A model generated the notes under the pieces. That model searched no databases and was not told the DNA's origin. It worked only from the letters and a program-made list of their open reading frames with translations. Below are positions 46,300-59,500 of a stretch of 64,000 nt of DNA, one piece after another (the stretch's first letter is position 1; each line of letters opens with the position of its first letter). Source of the stretch: Oxytricha trifallax. Lineage: Eukaryota > Ciliophora > Spirotrichea > Sporadotrichida > Oxytrichidae. The stretch spans positions 38,447 to 102,446 of the forward strand of contig ARYC01018594.1 in the NCBI GenBank assembly GCA_000711775.1. Direction: 5' to 3'. Position numbers and translations under genes: made by a program.

Positions 46300-47932
46300 T
46301 CTTATGACTCTCTTAAATACTTATATATTTCTTATTATTAGTTTATTAATATATCCTAGCATCGTAAATCTAGAATTTTATATTTATCAAATTTAACTCT
46401 ATTGCTAGTAAATGTATCAGGCTAAGTGTTATTTTATGAGTAGTTTTTGGTATTTAAAATTGAATAAACTTTGCTTTTGGACCAATTATTCACATTCTTG
46501 AATCTTTATTCTTGCAGTTTGTTTACCAATTATGATTTAGTAGACTTGTTTGAGTTTGTAGTGAAATAAAATATAAATGATCCTACTTTTTAATCTTGGT
46601 AAGTCTAATTTCTAGAGGAGATATTTAAAGATGGTAAAATTGATTCTTTTATTCTAACATTTTCCATTTCTCTTTCAATGTTTCTCTTTAAATTGAAATT
46701 TACTCTATTAACTATAATCTAGAGTTAAGATTTTCTCATGTTCATTGGTGATTGATTCATTAAACTTATTACTTCGAGGATAGATCTTGAAAATTTATGC
46801 TTTGTCTTATTTCTCAAAGAGCTAGCTTTCAGGGTTGATAGGATTTGAGATTGACAAATCATTATTAATTGTCTGGAAATAATGGCGTCTTTAGATGAGG
46901 AAACTTAAAGAATTAAGGTTGTTTTATCCAAGCTTGAAAAACTCATAAGCATTTATTAATGAGCTCTTTCTTTTACAAAAATGTTCGCTCCTTTCTGACT
47001 CCTAGTCTATGTTTTAAAAAATATTAAATAGTTTCTTATTAAGTTTGAGCTTAACTTGCTGAATCTTTAAGAAATAATTTCATCAGAAAACTTTCGTAAT
47101 TTCTGAAACTTTTCCTTTAACTAAATATTATCAGAATTTTTGCCAATTAAGAATTTCTTCTCAGCTATTTTCTTAGCTTCTATCTTCTTTGTTTACATTA
47201 AAATCTATTCCTTATCCATTCTTGATTTCAAAAGACTACTTTACTGTCTCCACCTTTGGTAATCACTTACAAATGAGCTTTTAATGTTTTAATTCCAATC
47301 TTCCTCCAATCTTTTGGCATGAATAAATTGTTCTATCTTGTTGTCTAAGTTCTTTACTTCATGAATGCTTTGATCTTAGTGATTAAGCATTCTGTTCTCT
47401 AAATTTTGAATCTTGATATCAATTTAATGGTAATCAAAAGTTTCTGGTGGATCTTCAAAACTAAATTGCGATGGCTTTGGATCTCTATATCTTGAATCAA
47501 ACATTCTCAATCTTCTTACAGAATCCTATTCCACATCTGTTTGATATCTAAGTCTTAGGTATTAGTCTCTTTAATTTTCCTCTTATTTTCTTAGATTTTA
47601 TCTCATTCTTTCACCATCTTCATAAGTAGGTGAAACAAGGTATCCAAGTTCAAATCGCCTTATCTTATTCATTGTTTAATTTTATTATGATTATTACTGC
47701 TATAAACAAATTGTTATTTAAAAATAAATTGCTGTTAATTAATATAATTAATCTACTGTTAAATAATCTAACTTTTATAAAAATGAAACTGGTAGCACTA
47801 AGTCATCATTGCTGTTAAAAGCATATGGTGACACATTCCTATCACTGATTTCTTTCATTTTATTAAGAACGTTCATTTATGAATGATCAAATACTAGTAG
47901 TGTCAAAGTTATTGATATTTAGTGAGTTTTCC
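46300..47932 (-). CDS. Gene G, coiled-coil protein of unknown family
   Basis: Probable start ATG at 47932 (MENSLNINNF) with a one-base slip, then EISDRNVSPYAFNSNDDLVL. After an AT-rich insert (about 47640-47790) a single long frame runs from about 47640 to beyond 46440: MRQNLRKQEENQRDQYLRLR, FDSRYRDPKPSQFSFEDPPE, IKIQNLENRMLNHQ, KKIEAKKIAEKKFLIGKNSD, ending near SKVYSILNTKNYS. No TGA is met in this frame before the BAR-like gene, so the true 3' end is unclear and may lie near 46300 after another insert. Mostly charged helix; family unknown. It converges on the BAR-like gene. Confidence 0.6.
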
Positions 47933-48205
47933 ATGATTTCTGAATTATAGTGTAAATTGGTTTGAGTTTAACAAACTTTGGATGATTTGAGTATATTTAT
48001 ACAAATTTATATAATTAATTAATCAACCTGTATCATCACACAGCTAATATAGTTTAAATGTCTATGAAACATCTGATAAATTCTCTCATTTATTCACTTT
48101 ATAAACTTGCTTTTTTAAATTATAACTTCATGGGAGAGAGTTATGCATTTTATATAAAAATATAATAATTAAGTTAGATTAAAAAGGAAAATTATTTATT
48201 TTAAT

Positions 48206-48600
48206 ATGAAATAAACAGCTGCTGCAGTTAGAATTACTTATGAATGCCTGAAATTAGTCAAGAAAATTCATTTGAAATAAGCCACTTCCAATAAAACAAG
48301 CTAAGACACTCTTTCTGTGGAATTCTACAATTCTTAAGTAAGTTTACTAAATTAATCCTTATTGTAATATTAAAAAATATGTTCTTGATTCTTTAATTTT
48401 TATATTATTTCTTTCGAGTAGATGTGAAAAAGTTCTTCTAAAAAAACCCAATGAATCCAAGTGTGGACAATTACCAATTAGAGAATGCACTTAAATTAAG
48501 AATTACTTCAGCCGCTTATGAAAGCAAAAAGAATTTTCAAAAATAAACACATCGATGTGTTGATATATAATAATATATAGGCATTGATTTATATTAATCC
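48206..48600 (+). CDS. Gene H, small protein in two segments
   Basis: ATG 48206: MKQTAAAVRITYECLKLVKK then DTLSVEFYNSQ; a GTAAGT...AG or IES-like gap at about 48330-48423; then KKFFQKNPMNPSVDNYQLEN and LKLRITSAAYESKKNFQKQ. The short, basic, helical N-terminus is vaguely like LYR-motif mitochondrial assembly factors, but the LYR residues are not clear, so I do not assign it. No TGA follows before the Rep-like element at 48699, so the 3' end is open. Confidence 0.45.
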
Positions 48601-48850
48601 AAATTTATATAATAATAACAGATAAACTAAAATTCAAAAGGTATAGAATACAAAAGTGTTTTATAAACACAGTTGAAATTATATTAACAAAAAGGTTATT
48701 GCTAAAATATATAAAAATAGGAAATATAAGAAATTAAGATTAATTATAAATATATTAGTAATAACAACTGTCACGAATTAAGAGTATCATTAATCAGATT
48801 TTGATTTAAATTTAATATTTAATTAATTAATATATTAATATTATATAATT

Positions 48851-48897
48851 AGTGGTCTACAGGTCTAGTGGTCTGGCAGGGTCTTTGGCAGACCACT
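48851..48897. repeat. GGTCT box cluster, left inverted repeat
   Basis: Four GGTCT copies at 48853, 48862, 48870 and 48880 and one inverted AGACC at 48890, spaced 8-10 bp. AGTGGTCT and AGACCACT can form a hairpin. This iteron-like array is a candidate Rep-binding site or origin. Confidence 0.75.
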
Positions 48898-49130
48898 TTG
48901 TTTAATATATATATTTAATTAAATAAATTAAAATTTTACAGATGCGTTGACTGAACTAATTACTGCTCTAAACACTAGACTTTACTCCGGCACTCTCTCA
49001 GACCACGGATTGATGCTGTCATTTAGTCAAATTCTTCTCTTTTTCACTGGCTAGGAATCTTCAATTGAAGAAGCGTGCAACCATCGCCGCTGTCAATGGG
49101 AAGGCCTCCTCCCCACTCTATGTCGGAATC

Positions 49131-50207
49131 TCATATTGGCAGAGTATTCAAAGTGATTACAGTGAAGCAGCCAATGTCCTTGTATTCCACGCCGCCGTAC
49201 TTCAACTCAATAGCCATCCCATCACCTTCCATCAACCGTTTCATCCCTGCTACCCCAGATGATCCAAATGCTTTGGTGAGATTGATCTCGTTTGCGATTA
49301 GAATCTGTGGCTCGCCCGCATTGCCTTGCCTCATAGGGACGTGAAAATGTGAGTTAGACTGCACGTACTATTCACACACGAATATCTCCTCCAGAATGTG
49401 AGTGATTTTTGTCTTCCCGGTATTGGTGAGCCAATATATCCAAAAGCTGTGAATCTTACTGTTCTTGCGCTTGATTAGGAGTTCGTAAAGGGCATCAAGA
49501 ATATGGAGATATACCATTGCTTTCAGATCAGCATCTTTAGGGGTACTCGTCTCATCTCCATTATTTCTTAGTTCTGCGATAAAGTCCTGGAGTTATATTA
49601 TTATAGGAACTTTCTCCTTAATGGCGATTCCCGATTTCTAGATTACTTGATCGGCGTAGTTTATTTAACTGTATGACTTTAAAATGGCCACTAGCTGAGG
49701 TATATCACGAGCCTTCATCTTAATGTAGTCATCTTTTGACGTAGCCAATATTGAGAGCCTCTCAATCTTATAGTCGTTTGTCACATCCATAACACCTCTG
49801 GCTCCGCATTCCTGTTTCTAAAATTCCTTTTGCTACTTAGCATTCAGATTGGCAAGGAACTGCTCGTAATGTTGAGGGGGGGGCCCGTTTATCAGCTTTA
49901 CTCCTTCCACTGCTGATGCGAATTAATTGAATGTCTGATGTGCGAGAAGCTTGACGGTTAGTTCCAACTCTGCTATAATACCCGCACCCCTGCGCCTTTT
50001 TTCAGTGAAATATGACTTGTTGGTTCCGGTTGATTCTGTCTTGAAGCGAATACAGAGTTAGTAGATCTAATTTGACCGATTAGTGTAGACTTCGATGTGT
50101 CTAAATCCCGCAATTTGAATCGTCATTACGCGCTGGCACGCTTCCCTGTGCTCCTAGCTACCCTCATTCTGCACCTGTAATATGAATTAGTGGCGGTTGT
50201 GAGACAT
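49131..50207 (-). CDS. Rep-like protein with SF3 helicase domain, 3' frameshift
   Basis: ATG 50207 to TGA 49131-49133, 358 codons; the frame is also open upstream to about 50330. The C-terminal third has the superfamily-3 helicase set: Walker A TNTGKT, a Walker B-like ILIANEI, B'-like Lys in ELKYGG and sensor VITLNT. SF3 helicases drive rolling-circle or parvovirus-like replication in many small replicons. The N-terminal half has no HUH nuclease pattern that I can see. After the sensor motif a one-base slip leads to this TGA; the next frame continues briefly with a plausible Arg-containing end to about 49060. GC content and codon choice differ strongly from neighbours, suggesting transfer or a viral origin. 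Confidence 0.72.
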
Positions 50208-50369
50208 TATTCTTAATTTACTTTAAGAGTCCTCCGCGCTGATTTAAGTCTAAAGTGTCTTCTCAGTCAATTGAATATCCGTCTTGGTGGTCTCCAGAAT
50301 GTTGACTCCATTAGCAGTCAACTCATCTGTAAAATATTAATTTATTAAATTAAATATATATATTACAAA

Positions 50370-50416
50370 AGTGGTCTGCTAAAGACCCTGTCAGACCACC
50401 AGACCACTAGACCACT
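50370..50416. repeat. GGTCT box cluster, right inverted repeat
   Basis: Mirror image of 48851-48897: one GGTCT then several AGACC boxes at similar spacing, inside the right terminal repeat. Confidence 0.75.
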
Positions 50417-50595
50417 AATTTATTATATTAATAGATTAATTAATTAAATATTAAATTTAAATCAAAATATGATCAATGATACTCCTAATTCGTGACAGTT
50501 GTAATTACTAATATATTTATAATTAATCTTAATTTCTTAAATTTCCTATTTTTATATATTTTAGCAATATTAAAAATAAATAAGCCATAGATATC

Positions 50596-53500
50596 ATGAG
50601 CAAAGAGGCCATAAGAAACGGTTTGCAATTTTAAGCTCTGATTATGGAATGCAGGGTGCTCAGTATTATAAAAAGTTTATAATAATTTAAAGATTGACTC
50701 TTTTAAGTGAGAGAATACTTGCAGTGACCTATAGTCACAAACTCAGCACAGCTTAAATTTTAATCACTTTAAGCAAGCCAATAAAGTTCGAGAGATTAAA
50801 CAATAAATTCTAGCAAATTGAATTTAAAGCGAAGAATTATATAATCACAATCTCCAAATCAAATCCCAGGCACAGGAACAAGTAACAGCTTAGTGAATCA
50901 TTAAATAATTTCAAATAAGCAATCAGTAGCAACTAGATTCAGGATTGATCCCATAAGCATGAGGAATTCAATTGCAGATAAGAATAAATTGATACCATAC
51001 TCACAAAATGAAGATTTTTGTAAAAAAGAACTGCCCTTTCAAATACTTTTGATGACTGTAAATCAAATAGAATAAAAATAAATAAAGCATACAGGCTGAA
51101 TTACAATAACTTCGGTGAACTACTTAAAAAATAAATTATAAAATTTTATATTTTTTTAATCTATAAGCAAAAGTTAGACCCACTCAATCAAACTATTTAT
51201 TTTCAAAGATGAAAAAGTAAGAAGCACACTATCAAGAGTCAAAAATGAATAAATATGCAGATGAATAAATTGCTATAATAAAATCAATGAAAGACAAGCA
51301 ATCTGCGCTTCACACTCCAGCTTCATATAAAAATATTATCTCAATAGATTTTAATAAGTCTACATTTGCGAATTATAACAGTAACAAAAATAGTTTAAAC
51401 CCTATGAATCTCTCTTTTCAGAGCCAAATGCATTCAGTTCCAAAAACTTAACCTATAAATTTCGATCGACTTAATAAAGAATAGATAAGACTAAGATTTG
51501 AAGATCTGTATATAGAGCTTAGAGATAATAATGTATTTAGTAACCTTCAAAGTGCAGATCACTTAAGTCAGTGTAGTCCAGGTTTACAGTCTATGGATGA
51601 CAGTAAATTAAATTAAAAGTATTCTTAATCGAAGCTATATACAAATAAGATAGTTATAGAAGAAGAAATACTAGAAAGAGTAATTTTATTTCAAAAACAT
51701 GATTAAAACATTCAAAGCAACATGTACTCAGTAAGATCTTCAGAATAAAGATTGAGAGAAGCCTCAATTATTATCGCCTCTTAGAAATTCGACTTTGATG
51801 GTTTAAATTGTCTAAAGAAACAGTATTTCCTAAAATAGGATGCAGGAGTTGAATATGGAAACCATTAAAAACAGAAGAAAAGAAGATGAAAAAGATCTAT
51901 TTGTTATAAATAAGAAGCCGAAGTCAACTGTATTAAACAATAAAACTTCATACTGCAAATAAGTTGTCAAATTATCGCATGGGGACTAATTCAGAGGAAT
52001 TGATGAGCTTACTAAAATCATCAATAGCAGGCAAACTTTAAAAGACAGTGAAAGAATTATAAAAGATCGGTTAAACATACAAATAAACACTTCAGAACTG
52101 AAGTAAGATCCAGACTTTAATATGGAAAACTAGACTCATATTAATAATCAAACTAAGAATCAACTCTCACCAAAAGTATCACCTAATATAAATATGATGA
52201 AATTGAAGATATAGCAGAAGAAGCAAAATAAGCTATAATTTATGAATGTAGACTCACAAGAGATGCTCAAATTCAAAAATTAAATCTCAATTTGTTCTCA
52301 AATAATGAGTGAATCAGGAGATTTTCTCAGTAAAATCAAGTTTAAGATTAAAATGATAAAATTAAACCTATATTTAGTTATTAAAGCTCGGTTTATTATG
52401 ATCAGCATTATTCAGAGCCAAACTTATAAATTCAACCAGATTAATAGGCATTTAATGATTACAATACAAGCTCAAAATAATTTGAAATACAATAGAATTA
52501 AATGGAATAAGATAATCCAAAAGTATAATAAGAAAGAATAAAAAACGTCATTAGATTACAAATTCATGCTTAAAATATCGATCTGGAGAAAATTAAAGAA
52601 GACTCAGCAGAATCTTTTATGGACACCAACACAATAATGATAATCTAAGGTCAATCTCCAAATTAGCAAATAATGATGTCAAACTTAAAGTTTATAAATC
52701 AAGACATTATTGATGAGAATGAACTAAAGCAGAACTTTGAAATTTACCCATAGAATGACGATTCCTCATATGCGGATGAACTTTAAAAATGAGAGTTTAA
52801 ATTAATAGCCGAACAAGCGAAAAAGAGAGCTAGAAACTCACTCCTAGCAGAGTTTTACTTTAGAAAAAACAATTTACATTTAATTCAGAGCATTATATTA
52901 TAAATGAATATAATTAATAACCACAGCAAACACCAACTACTTAATTACTCTACAATATAAACACAAAGCTTTTATACATCTATGTTTAAACTTATTTTTT
53001 GTAATTAAAGAATTTCATTGAAAGAAATAACAACAGATAATACCTCAGACAACACCATAGATAACCCGAGTTTGTAAACATATTAAATTATTAATTGAAG
53101 TTTATTTTATAATTTGGAAAACCCAAAATCTACGAATCACATATAAACTTCTATTTATTGTTTAAAATATTTTATCGAATTAATAAGAGTTAATGACAAC
53201 ATGTTAAATGGACAGCACTTAAACGGATCTCATCAAAGTTCAATAGACTCCAAAGAAGAGAGAGTGACTCGTATGGATTTAAGCTCTTACAGAAACACCA
53301 ATGAAAATCTAGTGACAGACTAATCACCAAATTTGCATTAACCTAATCAGAAAAAAATAACAGCATACAGCAAAATAAAATAAGTTCTGAAGTTAAGAGA
53401 AAGCAAAATTATTTTTATATATAATCTAGGTCAAGAGAAAGTGCCAAGAAGAAGTTCATAGTTTGCAAAGCAAAAGAAATAGCTTGGAAGTATGCCTTAA

Positions 53501-56500
53501 AAACATCAAGAGAAGAATCAAACCTTAAATTTTACCTAAAGATTTAATTTTAATAAGACTTAGGGTTTAATTAATATTAATTTTTAAACATAAACTATAT
53601 TTTTAAGTCAAAATTATAAAAATCTAAAGTATGCTGTGTCTTATTTAAAAAATTTAATTAAATTAATATTTATACTATATTAAAAACAATATTTCAATTA
53701 AAATTCCTTGTTTTATTCCTCTAAGCTCGGTCATAAAACTCATAAGAACATTTTTAATCAATTTATCCAAGTAAAAAATTTAGTTTTAATATAGCATTAT
53801 GTTTTTTCCTTTTAAGGGATTAAAATTTTATCATTGACCAATCTAATAAAGTAAAATAATTATAAATTTTATTTTATTTCTTGTAAGTATTTATTAGGTT
53901 TTCTGAATATCTCAAGCTTTTAAATCCGATTAAAAGAAGACATTAATATCGACCCTCTATATGAGATGATACTAGAGAAAATTAATGAGAAATCTAAGGG
54001 TGTCTTTGATTCAACAGTCACATCTCAAAGAGGCGATAACAAGAGATCTACTGGTCAGTTTGTTGAAATATATATATATATATATATAATATAAATATAA
54101 CATTATATATATATATATATATATATATAAATATTTTTTCTTTTAGTTTTCTCCATAGAGCAATGTAAATTTGAATTTTGGAGTAAAATATCATTGGAAA
54201 GATAGTAAACCAAAGACTTAAAACCCGGGAAAAAGACTGAAGAGCTGCTTGTATCAAATTAAAAATAACTCATCATTAATTAATTATAGTAAATTTTCCT
54301 TAGAAAGAACTTTGTCTTGAAGAATAGGGGAAGATATAAAGAAATGCGATTAATGTTAGCAATATACTTTGCAATGCAACTTGTATGAGAAATTAAAGAA
54401 ACATAAGTCAGTAGTTTAGAGTGAGCCAAATTAATGAATTCTTGTAGAATAGTGAAGTTAATCTCATGAACTAATAGTTAATGAATTTGAGCAATCACGC
54501 ACTTTAATATCAAAGCAGAAAGTCTTCAATAAATAGTAGTGTGGTAGCAAGCATAGAAAGACCAGTAGTTGACATAAAGATAAAAGAATCTTTGAAATAG
54601 GTAGCATCTGCTCTTAGTTAAATGAAAGAGTGAACAAATAAATAGACTTCAAAATTACTAAGAGAGGAAGAAAACTTTGAGTATCATTAAAACATGGGAA
54701 AAACTCAGAACTAATATCCTAATAGAATATAAAGCAGCATTAAACTCAATGCTCAGAGTAGTCTAATGATAGGTAAGCCAAGTAGTATAGGAGGGTAAGA
54801 CCTAAGTGAAATTGATAAATAATTCAAATTCCCTAATTGCGATGAATTGCAATAGAGAAAAACACAAGTAAATTTCAATAGCAAGCAAGATTACTCGTAT
54901 AAAATAAGAAAAGGAATTGCATTTCATATTAAAAAGAAAAGGTAGGAAAAATAGATTCATAAACAGTGAGAATGACTTATTAAATGCCCACTTCTGTATT
55001 AGAAGATTAGGAAAAATTTAAAACACAGATGGAAAAATTGAAATAGAGGGATTTTGGCATAATGGGTTAAAATGCAAAAATTAGACAAATTGTAAAAACT
55101 ATACCTAATATCAATGATATTAATACTATCAGGTAAACCACAGAGTGAAGGATTAATATATTTTAATTTCTTAATTTCATTCATTAAAAAGCTAATCACT
55201 CTCTTATATTCATTTGATCATGTATTTAGAATATTATAAGAAAATAAAAGCATATTAAAAAATGAAAGCAGCCAAGAGCAAAAATAATCAATGAGTAACA
55301 GTTTTTTTCAGCCCCAAACAAACCACCCTACCCAAAACTAAAAGCTCTAACCAACATATGTCTTTTGTGCTCCAATCACCAAAAACCTCTTTTAAAACAA
55401 CAGATTTATTCTCTCCTAAAATTGGATCGTAAATATTTGGTGGGCAAAAATAGTAAAAACAAAGTATCAAATAAAATAGTCATAATTCGACAATTGTGCA
55501 AATGTCACTTGGGAGAACTATGTGTAAGAATCATTTACTATAAATATTTGTGTCAATAATTTTGGTATTTTAGCTGGAGTAATAGACGATGAGACTGAAA
55601 GATACAAAGTGATGGAGGAGGTTTTATACAAAGAACAACAAGAAAAATACTTGCAAATAACAATTGAAGAGTTTAAGAAGATCGACTAGGAGAAACTTTT
55701 TAGTCGCAAATAAATCATTAAAGTCATTGGCAATGAAGATGTGGAATTCAACCAAAATAATAATATATTTCCGATATAAAGTTCATAGATTGACACAAAT
55801 GTGTCTTAAAGTCAGACGTTTAAGCTTGCTAAGGGCAAAAATTGTTTTGGATGCAAGACTCAAAACCCCAAAACCCCTTAGTGAGGTTTATAAGTGCTTT
55901 GATTAGTAGGGTAAAGTTGGGGTTTTATTAGGGTTAGTAGAGAAACGCAAGTTTAATGAGACTTTAATATGTATTTAATGAGTATTAGTTTAATTATATC
56001 ACACGAATTTTACTTGCTTGTCTTTGTTGTATCTCTTGAATCTCGCTTTCTTTAGTGGTTCGAGCATATCGTCTAAGGATTGTCTTGGATATGCTGGAGC
56101 TCTTACTATTATCTTCTCTACAATCTTCTTTATTTCTTAGCATACATCATCTTGTTTTATGTGCTTCTCAGCTAGATTTATTGATTATTTTTCATATTTT
56201 GTATTAATGTAAGTCATGCTTTCCATATCGCACTCTAAAATTATTGCAGCTACTGCCCAAACATCCCACTAAATAGAGCCATTAGTCCATTTCTCTCTGA
56301 TTGGGAAGTAACCTGGAGTACCAAGAACCTTTGCTAAGGTTACAATCTCTTATCTTAAGGCTCTATTAAAATCGATTACAACTACTTCTAAAGGGCAAAG
56401 GTTTAGCATAACATTTTCAGGCTTCAAATCTCTATGAACGTATCCAAGCTCGTGAAGTTCCTAAACACCCTTTATCATATTAGATAGAATATCATTCAAG

Positions 56501-59500
56501 TCATCTGGGTATCTGTTTTAATATAGATAATCTCGGAGAGTCATTTCAAACTTTTTTAGCCTTAGTGCGATGAAACCAAACCCTAAAATAACACCATCTA
56601 GCTTGAGCAAATTCTTGCAATCTTTTTTCTAAGCCTCTCTAAGTACAATATATTCGTTAGCAAACTCATTTTGATACTGCTCGTTTTTAAGGAGATAGCT
56701 GAAAGGATATACCTTGTAGGCATAGTCATCAACCACTATGAGTTTTGCTTTAGCAGGTACGTTTATATGTAAGTAGTTTTCAATACAACTGCTAAGGTCT
56801 ACTGCATTTAGTGCAGGAATATACATGGCTCTCTCTTAAAAGCATGCTAAAAAGACATTACCAGCAGGTTGATTCATTAATTCTATTCGCTTCTGCCTCT
56901 TGAGCTTCTCCTGTTGTTCTTTTTAAGTCTCAAGATTATTAGATTTTCTTTTAGCGGGCACTAATTTCTAAGTCTCTTTATCTTAAATCAAGAACTCACT
57001 TAGGTGATGCTTCTGCATATGTTTCTTAACTTTAGCTGAGTGAGTATAAGACTTCTCACAAGTCGTGCACTAGTACCTGCCATCGACCTTATCATGCTTA
57101 AAATACACCTTAGCTTTCCCAGAGTGAACCTCTTTCATATGTCTCTTCAAACTGGAATCAGTAGAGAAAAACTTTAGCAGTCTTAGCATTCAAAAGTTTT
57201 AATCCTTTAAATCTGAAGCTGTTCCTTTTCTTCCTCAACATCTTTTATTAATGTTTAAACTTCTATTTCAGCTTTCTGTTTCATGTTTTAAACCTATATA
57301 ATAAAAACTTGTGCTTCAAATTCAAGAGCTCTTAGCTCTGCCTCCCTCTCAATATATATAACTTCTTGTTTCTTGGTTGAACCAAAGTTAAGCATTGATT
57401 GACCTGCTCCTAAAAGTGCCGCTCTACGATTTAAGTTGACCGCCATGTTTAAATTCAAATTTAAATTTCTATTATAAAGCTCTTAAAACCTCTATAGCTA
57501 TAGCTGGACTATATAGGAGTTGCTACAGAATTAATGATGGTTTGATCTCAGCTCTAAGACTTCATATTTATACTCAGTTTATAACTATAATTTTTGTAAT
57601 TATGCACTTAATAATTTTGATTCTGGTACCAACTCAGATAAAGTTCAGGTTGGTACTGGTACAAATTAAGTTTTGAACCAGATTGGAACTTTTCCATTAA
57701 AACCTCACTGGATTAAAACTAGGTACTAATTAAGTTTTGGTACTATTAAATTGGTACCAATTAAACTTAAACGAATTTAGTACCGGTACTAATTAAATTT
57801 AAACAAATTTAGTACTAATTTAATGGAGTTAAATTGATAAAAATGGAGCTCCATCTCTGAAGTTTGTTACAGCTTCTGCGAACCTTCTCCACGTATCTTT
57901 ACAGGGTTGATCTCCTATAAGATGCCCATATTTAATAGTAAGATTTTAAAGGATAGGATCCAGAAGTCTATAAATTAAAACTTGAAATTCATTAATAGGA
58001 AGAGGAACAAAGATGGAATCATTCAATGAACAAATGAAAAGGGTTGGCTCAAGAAATGATATCAAGATTCAGAAGCAAGGAGGATCTCTATCGATACCTT
58101 ACTTAGCATGGTAAAATAATTTGATGTTAATCAATGATGTATACAGTTGGTCTATTCCTTCCAACGATGGAAGGTACTAAAATATCATTCTTAAAAGCAA
58201 TACTCTGCGAGGAGAAGAAAGCTTTTAAAAACATAGAAATCAAACTGATTGAAATACCTAACTACCCAGAGATTTCAGTCACAAATCTATACGAGGATGC
58301 AATGAAAGATGATGAAGTGGTTATTTACCGTCCTAGCAAGAAGTAACTCTCAAATAAATTGCCTGAAAGAAACTTCTTCTTTGGTGTTCTTGGTACAATC
58401 AAAGAGGATTATTTGAGAGAAATTATAGAAGAAACTCATAAGAAACGCTACTCTATTTCTCCTGAAGATTAAAAGAAGCAAGGAATACTAATAAGCGAGA
58501 CGTGGCTAGCAGAGCTTAAGAAGCATCCTTATCTCTCTAGTAAGCTTTGATTTATAACTTTTTAGGGAAACCTGGAACTGGTATATTTCTAATGAAAGAG
58601 AATGCAAAGGTTCACAGAGAGAGAAAGTCTCAAACCATTCATTAAGTTAGCAAAGACTTTATAATGAAGTTTAAAAGCCTGATGAAATGAACATAGAAGC
58701 TGGTGCTGGTACAAAGAGAAGAAACATGGGTCCTAGTAAAGCACCAGAGGAAGAAAAAAAAGAGAAGCCGAATCCATTTAAAAGTACGTTTGATATGTGA
58801 AATAATTCATCCATTTAAGTCTAACACTTATTAATAAACATTCATTCTTCCTTTCCTTGAACATATCGTAGTCTAGTCATTACCCACTCTCTTGCAACTA
58901 CTCTGTATTAAGTCTACTGTGCCGATTGGTAGATAATGCATTAGGTGATACAGCAAAAGTTTCTTGTAGTGAGTCTTAATCTAACTCCAATAGAATTCGA
59001 TTCCATTAAATTGAAGACTGTAAGGAACGTTATACACAGGAGTTATCTTTAACTCTTCATAAGCTTTCTTAGATTCCTTAGTCTTATGAAGTGAGAGGTT
59101 ATCAACAAACAGGATGATCTCTTGATCGTTGTACTTATCTCTTAGCTTATGTAAGAACTCTATATACAGCTCTCGCTTAATAGAGCGAGGATGAATAACA
59201 TAAGTTTCTAAGCCTGAATCTTCACTGATACCAGCCAAAATTGCGTGAGTGACAACCTAACCTTTTAGTCATACACTTCTATATTATCGTACTTCTTGTA
59301 CCAAGACTTATTAATAAAGGTGTTGAACGTAAACACAGCTTCATCAGCGTGTATGAACTTGATGTTATTATCAACAGACCTCTGCATTTAATCGTATATA
59401 TAGTTTAAATTGTTACTATAAAATGGCAGAGTAAAGTCAATCACTCTCTTCACTCTATTGACAGTCTTGAAGGTAATACCGTTCCTTCAATAAATATTTG

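Larger units (their letters stand above)
48699..50567. mobile_element. 1.9-kb inverted-repeat element with an SF3-helicase Rep-like gene
   Basis: Terminal inverted repeats of about 255 bp (48699-48953 and 50315-50567) start TTGCTAAAATATAT and are flanked by TA (48697-48698, 50568-50569). Each repeat carries a GC-rich block with GGTCT boxes. The interior is clearly more GC-rich than the host DNA and encodes one main ORF on the minus strand with SF3 helicase motifs. The combination of TA duplication and Tc1-like TTG ends with a replication-type gene is unusual: it may be a Rep-bearing virus or plasmid captured by a DNA transposon, or a mobile element that replicates through Rep. It sits between genes H and I. 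Confidence 0.85.

Noticed and set aside
55830-55860. FYVE or other zinc-finger domain at NCFGCKT next to TBE-4
   Set aside because: Only one Cys pair is present; the R-HHC-R and later Cys pairs are not found on the far side of TBE-4.
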